Shown here one piece after another: positions 56,830 to 64,000 of a DNA stretch of 64,000 bases. The DNA lies in the NCBI GenBank assembly GCA_002189035.1, contig CM007990.1, positions 1,674,001-1,738,000 of the forward strand, read 5' to 3'. Below the pieces are notes generated by a model. That model did not search any database, was not told the origin of the DNA, and saw nothing but the letters and a program-made list of their open reading frames with translations. The stretch comes from Utricularia gibba (Eukaryota; Streptophyta; Magnoliopsida; Lamiales; Lentibulariaceae). The stretch's first letter is position 1. Each line of letters starts with the position of its first letter. The position numbers and the translations under genes were made by a program.

Positions 56830-57880
56830 ATATAAAATTGTGATGCAAGGCATGTCATTGATGATCTGGATTTGCATATTTATGGGATAGAATGAGGCCG
56901 AATGCAATATACCCTATCTTTTTTTATAATTTCCCAAGTACTTTCAATAACATTATGTGACTTTACATGCAGCATATTAAAGTATTCTTTTTTATCTTGA
57001 GGAATTTGAGTACCTTCGTCTCCAATCTTTAAGATGGTAGCTTATGCCTCTATATGGTGTCAAAAACCTTCACTATTCACATATTCATTGTCCACCAAAT
57101 AATAATAACCTAGAAAAATCACAACAACAAAAATTAAGAAAGTTGGTATATAAATAATGCACAAACATATAGACATACCGCACACTTAGGAACACAAAAT
57201 GGATTCCTCTATATAAGTGCATTCTGTAATACTTGTTCATTTAAAACAGAGACTTCGCATCCTGCTAGTACATATATGAAACACATTTTACTATCACAGA
57301 CTCCTATTACAATGGTTGCTATTGATCCTTTACATGTTCGATAATGAGGTTTATCCACCCCCTCACCATGATATTCACATAAATTTTATCTAATGCACTT
57401 AAACAATTCTAACACCAGCAACAAATTATAATAAATATCTATTTCATTTTAACACCAATAACAAATATTGACTTAGAAGTATATTATGAAATATATGTTA
57501 CCTCAAAAAATTTGAAGCATGAACCATTATTGTTGCAAATGGGCTTTGGCTTAATTAACAATGTATTATGAAGCTTAAGAACATATTTTAGAACTTGAAT
57601 AAATTATATGCTACAGCCGTAAATCTAAAAAAAATCAAATTTTTTATTTAAGAACAAATTTTTGAGATCTTGTCTTATTGTGATGTACTAGTACACCAAA
57701 AAAGAGTGAAACATTTTCTTTAATGGAGACCCACCTAGAGTTTTTAAAACCAGAAAATTGTTGTAAAAGAAAGTAAAGTTGGCCAAAAGTATCTTAACTC
57801 AATTGCAAATTCTCCTCTAATGTTGATTACCAAATTGCACAAATATTATTCTTGCTTTGGTCATCTAGCCAAAAGGAAAT
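56830..57880 (-). pseudogene. PIF/Harbinger DDE transposase relic
   Basis: Minus-strand pieces in order: LKLHNTLLIKPKPI (about 57560), LSALDKIYVNI (about 57400), DKPHYRTCKGSIATIVIGVC (about 57290-57350), MCFIYVLAGCEVSVLNEQVL, YYYLVDNEYVNSEGF (about 57100), and EYFNMLHVKSHNVIESTWEI (about 56930). They follow PIF/Harbinger transposases (LHxxLLKKPePI, CLGALDGTyI, KprYRtRKGxIatNVLGVC, YYLVDaGYtNgeGFLaPYRG, EyFNmkHaxaRNVIERcFGlLK). Stops, shifts and intron-like gaps break it, and the Asp of GALDG and the family's DAGY are altered in part. Terminal inverted repeats were not found. Confidence 0.75.
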
Positions 57881-58264
57881 AGTGTCGTGCTTTCTTCTTG
57901 CGTGTCAAATTCCAATGCAAACAACAAGCTAATCTTACCATAGCCCATTGAATCACAATAACTTTTACAATCAAGGAAACAATAGAATGATTCCAATGCA
58001 CTACCATGAAAGAGATTGAATAAAATCGACATAAATGAGGGATTTTTGAGAGATTGGAGGAGATGAATGATTGAGATGTGTTTACCAGATTTCAAAGGAC
58101 AATTTTGGTATAAAATAACAAGTATTAGATAAAATAAGGGAGGAATGTTGTCTTATTCAAACCATTGAACATGAGTTAAAAAAAATGTGACAATCACGAG
58201 ATTATTTAAATACACGAAGTAAACTATAATTTGTAATCCTACTTTTAAATCCACTTAATCATTT

Positions 58265-59000
58265 CAAACAAACACTCTCATAGTATTCAACTCCATCCAC
58301 CTCAAGACTATTCCATGCTTTCTCAAAAAGTTTTCAAAAATTCTCATGGGTCATCCATGAATTGAAAAAACCTAAAAGGCTGTGATCCAAAGTCTCTATT
58401 TTCGAGTATTAGAATTATGGGACAATGATCAGACAAATATATTTATAATCCCTTGAAAGTGATTTACCTCCATTGTATATAGATAGCTGAATAGCATATA
58501 CATATTAATTCAACTAATTTTCATTCTCAAGGTATGGTACCATGTAAACATTCTTCTCTATAATGGAAAATCTTATAATGGATTTACTATACTCCATTTG
58601 TGCTCTATTCCCTAAACATTTTCTTCTCTCGCTCATATTTGTACCACGTTAAAATCTCCCATAAAACCCATGTATCCAGTCCTATTATTATTCAATATTT
58701 CCAAATTTTCCCTCAAGCATTTTTCTTTTCTGACATATTGGAACATAAATGTTTATCATACAATACTTATAATCTATACCCTCCCATTTACCTATAATTA
58801 TAATTGATTGCCATAAAAAACATTTTCTTTACCAAATTGTTGCCATTCTCAAATTGAAATCAAACCACTAGATCTACCTTCTACTAGTTGCCAATGATAG
58901 TGAAATCTCAATATCTCCCACAAACTCACTATTAATCTCTCTATTTTCTTCCTTAGCTTCATCTCCTAGACCATAAGTATATTAAGTTTTTCTTATTTTA
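58265..59000 (-). pseudogene. L1-type LINE endonuclease fragment
   Basis: Minus-strand reading from about 58900 down: EGRSSGLISI-stop-EW, KENVFYGN, FVRKEKCLRENLEIL, YMGFMGDFNVVQ, MFTWYHTL, SDHCPIILILENRDFG, PFRFFNSWMTHENF, KLFEKAWNSLEVDGVEY. This is the order of the apurinic endonuclease domain of plant LINEs (GGLxxxW, GDFNvv, FTWsn, SDHxPIxL, PFRFxxxWxxhxxF). Broken by stops and shifts; it ends near 58265 with no RT after it. Confidence 0.78.
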
Positions 59001-59589
59001 TCAATCTTTTAAATACTATCTATTTTTTCGTCTACCTAATCTTGAATATTGATACTTATCACTTTCTTCAAAATCATGCGTTTCTTTACCCTGAAAGCTT
59101 TTCAAAGATTTATGGATGTTAACAAACCCATCATAACCTTTGTCTCCTTAATCAATTGCATTGAATTTTGATCTTCACTACCCTTATTTCTTGTTTACTT
59201 TTCCTCAATGAACTTTTTTGTCGATGAATTGATCCAATTCTTTCTCTTTGTTCTTAGCTCTTCCATTTTCGCTCAACACTCGTTTTCCTTTTTGATTTTG
59301 TTTATAAGTTTTCTTTTCCCTCCATCACTTTCCTTGATGAAATTTGCTTTCCAGTGGACATTCATCTTGTTTCCACACCCATCTTACTCAAAAGAACATT
59401 CATGAATCCCCCCAACTTCAACTCCAATATGCTCATCTTACTCATTCAGAGTGTCTTTATTACTCCCATAAATTATGTCATTTTTTAAATTTTGTTTTGT
59501 TTCATGTAAAACACTATCACCCTCTTTATTTACCAAAGTTAACTTTTATCCCATATTATTTAGTATAAAAACTAACTTTGCGAAAAACG
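59000..59589. other. AT-rich intergenic DNA
   Basis: Short open frames (59208-59405, 59344-59568) give Phe/Ser-rich text without resemblance to a family. Nothing else seen. Confidence 0.5.
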
Positions 59590-60200
59590 CATTAATAATT
59601 TAACAATAATATTATAAATTTAAAATTTTATAATTTAAAGACATATATAAAAATATAATAGTACAATTTATGTATTCTATAGATTAAGGAGTAGAAGTCC
59701 CATTAGAACTTACATATTTTAAGATTGTAATGATTTAAAGTATTACACTATCATAACATTATATATTAATCTTTTGATAATTATCATAATGAAGTAACTA
59801 TAAGACTACATATTCATCATTTATAATCCCAAGATATATACGAATGCATTAATAGTGTATATATTTTATATGATCGAAGAGGAGAAACTCCAATAGAATT
59901 TTTATGTTTCATTATCGCAATGATTTAACTATCCTCACATGTATATTCATTTTTTCAACAGCTAATATAAAGAATTAACTATAAATGTGCATATTTATCT
60001 TTTATAATCGTAAAAAATATAATATTAGAATTTCATAATTTATAGAATCGAGTAAAAGAATCCCCATTAGAATTTACGTATTTCAATGTCATAATGATTT
60101 ATAGTATTACATTATATAAAAGTTACATATTCATTTTTTTTTACGATCACAATGATTTAATTATAAAATTATATATTGATATTTTATAATCATTAGTTCT
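59590..60200. repeat. AT-rich tandem repeat, about 175-190-bp unit, three or more copies
   Basis: Units are marked by 'attagaa(c/t)tta(c/t)' at 59702, 59892 (aatagaatttttatg) and 60066. Each is followed by a 'aatgattta' block, a 'acatattcat' block and 'ttttataatc'. Each pair shares about the same order with small gaps. A fainter unit precedes at 59600. Confidence 0.75.
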
Positions 60201-60914
60201 GTTTCATCTTATACTAAATCAAATTATACAATATGAAGTTTTGTAATAACTACGAATAAGTAAAATAATTTTTAGGTTATAAACAGAGAATTTTTTAATC
60301 TGAATGGAAATAAATTCTTTTGTTATTTATTACTTTTAATATTCTTTGACTTCAATATAATTAAATTTTGTATAAATTTATTAAAAGTTAGATTCAATAC
60401 CAACTTCTTGGGACTTAAAAATTGGAATTTTTATTAAATATAAATCCTAGTATTTAAAGATGAATTTATATTTAAAAAAATTTTAGAATTTTTTAGTATA
60501 GACATTAAAGAATAAATTGAATGAAAAAAATAACGATAATTTGAAAAATTTTAGAAAATAACAGAAAATGTTAAAATGGTACATTGGAGAGTTTTTTTTT
60601 AAACCCATTAAACGTAAAATAAAATTTTAATCATATTACGCAACAAGTTTTAACCTAAAAATATTATTTTTGGCATGCATAGAATAATCATTTGATTTTA
60701 AAAATTAATAAATAATATAGTTTAAAAAAAGAAGAAAAAAAAAGGAGAATATGTATATTTTTATGTCATGGATCCGTGTTCCGGTGAGGGAGGTTTGCTG
60801 TTAGGTATTCATAATGCATGCACGCTGAAGGTTCCATGTCAGACAGCGACATCAAATATTGCATTTTTTAAGGAGCATGAATATGCATCTATGTGGTTAT
60901 GTAATTCAGGATCG
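60200..60914. other. AT-rich intergenic DNA
   Basis: No gene. Short less AT-rich segment at 60770-60870 (cggtgagggaggtttgctg) is unrecognised. Confidence 0.45.
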
Positions 60915-61345
60915 GATTGGTGAATAAATTTCCAAAAAAATTACTTTATATAATACCTTACTTTTAGTATAGTTTGTAAAATAACTCTTATCATCTTGTT
61001 ATAATTATGTCATTAGATTCTTAAATATTATTTGAATCAATTCAAATAATGTTTCAGAATCTAATGACACATAATATAAATTTAAAATAAAAATATACAT
61101 TTCATTCAAATAATACCTAATGATTGAATGATATAATTATGATGAATTAAGAAAGGGTATTTCATAAACTGCATCAAAAATAGGTTATTTCACAAATTAA
61201 TATTGGTGAAAACTATATATCACCAATTTATTCACATAATTATGATAAATTAACAGAGGCTATTTCATAAACTATATCAAAAATATGTTATTTCACAAAG
61301 TAATAATGGTGAAAACTGTATATCACCAATTTATTGTGATTCATG
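60915..61345. repeat. Hairpin-forming inverted repeat followed by a tandem duplication
   Basis: Around a centre near 61045, 'gtcattagattct' pairs with 'agaatctaatgac', with further imperfect pairing between about 60945-61030 and 61065-61190. Then 61137-61246 and 61247-61345 are a tandem pair: 'tatttcataaact', 'atcaaaaata', 'gttatttcacaaa', 'taat', 'tggtgaaaact', 'tatatcaccaatttatt'. Within each unit 'attggtgaaaac-tatatcaccaat' is itself a short palindrome. Likely a MITE-like element with a duplicated end. Confidence 0.7.
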
Positions 61346-62489
61346 ATAATCAGGATGACTGGCTGCGAAGCATCTGGCTTGGAAGGCCTTCAACTCCTGC
61401 AGCAGTTGCTTGCTGCTTGGTGGGAGTCGTCGAGTCAGTCGTTTGTAGGCAGTCAATCACTCCCGATGTCCTCCATCCCATCAACAACTAACTGGTGAGT
61501 TGGTCGCGAAAGTAGATGGGAATTTATGAGCATTGAAGACGCCGGGGGATACCAAATTCGTCAACAACCGCCGCTCCCCAGACCCATCAAAGCCGCAGCA
61601 GCAGCATTTCAATTGAATTTCCCTCCTGCCCTCACGACTTGAATGAATGCTGCCGCAAAGCAGCTGCTTCTTTTGATATTGCACATGTTTTCTGAAAAGC
61701 AGTTACAAACAAAAAATTGTAGTTTTTGATGAATTCGTTTGTAGGTAGGCAAAACGTTTCATTATTTTCCGATGGTTCAACTGCATAAGCAACGGTTAAA
61801 CCATCAACCATCATGGAGTCGTAGTTTCTGATACGCAGCACGGCTTTGGAAACATTCCCGTCAGCGCAGAGTGAAGCATGGAGGTGGTTAGGGATTTTAT
61901 GAGGGGGATTTAATGGGTGAATGGACAAATGGTGTACGTGTGTGATGCCGTGCCGGGCTTCAATCAATGCACTTGCAACATCTTCTATTCATCGCCATTA
62001 AATTCGCACCTTCTCCTTCTTTCCTGCCTGTTGCTATCCGCAGAATGCGTATACTAAAACATGCCGTGTTTTCCCTCTGTTCCCCTCCCACCCCACCATT
62101 CATTCGCAGAAAAGATGGGATTTTTTAGGAGACTTAAAAGCAACTTCGAGCCCTCCAAATCCTCACGTTGTTGTTGTTGATGATGTTGTTTGTGCAAACC
62201 TCGCCACCCGACAAGCAATAAATATCATCGAAGATTGGGGCTTTTGATTTAAAGCATGTGTAGTTTGTTCTAGGCTGAAAGTCCAATGAAAATTTTGATG
62301 TAAAAGAAGGCAAGACTGCAGAGCAAAATATGCTTGAAAATCTTATCCCACAAGAGATCACAAAGATGAAATCTTTTTTTAAAAAAAAACGAATGAAATT
62401 GGGAAAAAGAAACAAAAGATAGGACAAGTTTTCCAATGGCATGCCAACATTAACTCGTCCCATTGAATGCTGTACATCGCCGCCATGGC
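61346..62489. other. GC-richer intergenic region upstream of the GIR gene
   Basis: Short open frames on both strands at 61285-61491, 61481-61684 and 61632-61967 do not resemble known proteins. The right part probably includes the GIR promoter. No repeats recognised. Confidence 0.4.
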
Positions 62490-62497
62490 TATATAAA
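62490..62497 (+). promoter_or_regulatory. TATA box of the GIR-type gene
   Basis: TATATAAA lies 54 bp upstream of the ATG at 62544, so the 5' leader is short. Confidence 0.7.
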
Positions 62498-62543
62498 TGC
62501 CCCCAGGCACCCCTCGTCTTCCTACTAAAACAACTCTCCAAAC

Positions 62544-62953
62544 ATGCAGCACCTCAGTTGCCTCTCCGACAAGTAAGAATCCTCAACGAGACTTTTTCGA
62601 ATCCCCTTTTGTCTGTTCGCGTGTCAATGTCAATGTCGATGATGATCCCCTCCCTCTTCTGTCTGCTTTTCAGGTTGAACAGCAAGCCCTGTAAGATGGA
62701 AATGGAGCACATGGACAGCAATCTGCAGCTTGAGCTGAAGCTGAGGCTATCTCCACCCGGAGAGCATCGGGATCGAATCCTTTCCATAGCCGCAGCCGAG
62801 GTCGATGCTGCAGGCAGCTCGATGATGTTGGTAGGGTGCCCCAGGTGTCTCATGTATGTTATGCTGCTAGGGAGTGATCCAAAGTGCCCCAAGTGCAAGA
62901 GCACTGTTCTGCTTGACTTCCTAAGGGAAGACAAGCACTTCATCAACACTTAG
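62544..62953 (+). CDS. GIR-type (GL2-interacting repressor) small EAR/zinc-ribbon protein
   Basis: Two exons: 62544-62572 and 62674-62953, with a 101-nt GT-AG intron; 102 residues. Members of this plant family (Arabidopsis GIR1 and GIR2) are nuclear adaptors that recruit TOPLESS co-repressors through an LxLxL EAR motif and bind the HD-ZIP factor GL2, repressing root-hair genes. Here the EAR is LQLELKLRL at 27-35. The C-terminal part MMLVGCPRCLMYVML with DPKCPKCKSTVLLDFL carries Cys65, Cys68, Cys81 and Cys84, a zinc-ribbon-like CxxC pair. The ATG at 62544 joins in frame with the second exon; an ATG at 62696 inside exon 2 is a possible alternative start. It lacks the longer Ser/Pro-rich middle that I recall from the Arabidopsis proteins. 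It is convergent with the IF-2 gene, with stop codons 200 bp apart. Confidence 0.87.
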
Positions 62954-63153
62954 AGCAACACTGTGCGCCTTCTGTGTTAGCTTGTTGCACCAACAAAAAC
63001 CTCTATAGTTTTTCGCCATTTGCAGCTTTTCTAAGAGGAGTTCCTTTCGTGTATAAATTAGTTTGGACCCAAAAATTTCCACCTGTTCAGAAATCAACTG
63101 ACAAAACTAAGTACCGCTGCTGCTTATATGCCAAGAGTTTGGCTCGCTTTCTA

Positions 63154-64000
63154 TCAGCATTCTATGCGGACACTGCCGCTCTCTGATGAGATGAACTTGG
63201 GCTTCCGAGTGACCTTCACGAGGCACTGAATGACGTCTCCTACCTGGAAGTCATGGCAACCGTCGATCACGAGCCCGCATTCGTTCCCCTGGCCAACAGC
63301 CTCCACATCCTGCAGCTCACGCTTCAGAGAAGCGCAGATGCCTTCGAATACGGTTTCTCCACTTCTGAGGAGTCTCAGTGTCGCTGACTTGGAGACACGG
63401 CCATTGGTCACGCGGCAGCCGGCGATCTTGACGTCTTCTCCCTTGGCCTTGCTCCTTCCCTTGAGTTCAAAGATGTTGAGAACCTGGGCCTCGCCAGCAA
63501 CCTTGGTTTCAAGTGTCCCTGGGGCCTTTTCAACGATGAAGTTGCCGATATCCTCCAAGAGATGGTAAATCACACGGTGCAATTTTATCTGGAATCGAGA
63601 TCCATGCGATTGTGATGTTAGAAACATGTTAAAAAAATGAAAAATAAAAAGCACTGCCTCAGAGTGGCTGATTCGTACCTGCACCTTTGCTTGTGCAGCA
63701 GAATTGCTGATTGCAGCAGGAAGATCCCGAACATTGAATCCGACAATGCAAGCGCCACAAGCTTGTGCCATATCAACATCGGACTGTGAAACGGGACCAA
63801 CTCCTGAATGGATAACCTTCACAAAAACCTACCAAGGAAAAGCAGAAACGGCAGGAAGAGGTTAAACACTGGAGAAGCGTAGAAAATCAATCACGTCTGA
63901 GAATCAGGATGATAACCTGTGGACTGTTTAAGCATCTCAATGCATCGCTGACTGCTTGGACGGTGCCCTGCACATCTCCTTTGACAATAACCGGGACTTC
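63154..64000 (-). CDS. Organellar translation initiation factor IF-2, C-terminal part (partial)
   Basis: IF-2 is the GTPase that brings formyl-Met-tRNA to the small ribosomal subunit of chloroplasts or mitochondria. Only the last three exons are in the window: 64000-63917, 63828-63679 and 63588-63154, together 222 codons plus stop. The first gives EVPVIVKGDVQGTVQAVSDAL (domain III), the second SQSDVDMAQACGACIVGFNV, the third HRVIYHLLEDIGNFIVEKAPG and FELKGRSKAKGEDVKIAGC, RLLRSGETVFEGICASLKRE, KPKFISSESGSVRIEC, which is the tRNA-binding C-terminal domain. The IFELKGRSKAKG wording suggests the mitochondrial-type form rather than chloroplast FUG1, but this is from memory. The GTP-binding domain lies beyond the right edge. 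Confidence 0.93.

Noticed and set aside
58240-58290. caaacaaacactctc as a terminal inverted repeat of the PIF element
   Set aside because: The bases read as part of the LINE coding sequence and no partner repeat was found on the left side.
63230-63568. 112-codon plus-strand frame near the right edge
   Set aside because: It is the antisense of the IF-2 last exon.

Overview
This is nuclear DNA of a flowering plant. Genes have GT-AG introns and plant-specific families (UDP-apiose/xylose synthase, a DYW-class PPR protein, a CRIB-RopGAP, a GIR-type repressor, patatin-like lipases). They lie in long AT-rich spacers filled with decayed LTR retrotransposons, LINEs, a PIF/Harbinger relic and MITE-like elements. 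I cannot name the species. All calls come from reading the sequence. Family and Arabidopsis comparisons are from memory and no database was searched.

Layout: 0.8-3.0 kb, intact nine-exon AXS gene (+). 7.9-9.6 kb, intronless DYW PPR gene (-). 10.0-22.2 kb, a nest of Ty1/copia elements: an old plus-strand copia (C) is split in its gag by copia A (10120-15310, target repeat CGAGG) and further along by minus-strand copia B (15630-21140, target repeat CGGTT). Copia B is itself split in its integrase by a probable solo LTR, and copia C's RNase H carries a 210-bp MITE. 25.5-26.1 kb, a Dabb (stress-response A/B barrel) gene (-) with an in-frame heptapeptide repeat tail. 29.3-30.2 kb, RPB8 (+). 36.2-37.5 kb, LTR and gag remnant of a Tat/Athila-like Ty3/gypsy element. 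38.25-40.47 kb, RopGAP (+). 41-55.8 kb, a large inverted duplication with two intact convergent patatin-like genes (43460-45233 + and 51805-53578 -) about 6.5 kb apart. 56.8-59.0 kb, PIF/Harbinger and LINE relics. 59.6-61.35 kb, AT-rich tandem and hairpin repeats. 62.54-62.95 kb, GIR-type gene (+), convergent with the 3' end of an organellar translation initiation factor IF-2 gene (-) that runs off the right edge.

The genes are unrelated housekeeping or regulatory loci and do not form a pathway or cluster. The most unusual things are: (1) the patatin inverted duplication, whose roughly 2.1-kb gene cores look identical apart from one base in a G run, while the surrounding duplicated flanks are clearly diverged, with sharp boundaries (gene-conversion-like, and a possible hairpin or dsRNA source); (2) the Dabb gene, where a 21-bp minisatellite inside the last exon adds about 55 residues of a VKPAVVD-like repeat and leaves the opposite strand open as a Thr/Ser/Gly-rich frame; (3) the multi-level retrotransposon nest with readable target-site duplications. 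I did not find anything I would call a new multi-gene system.
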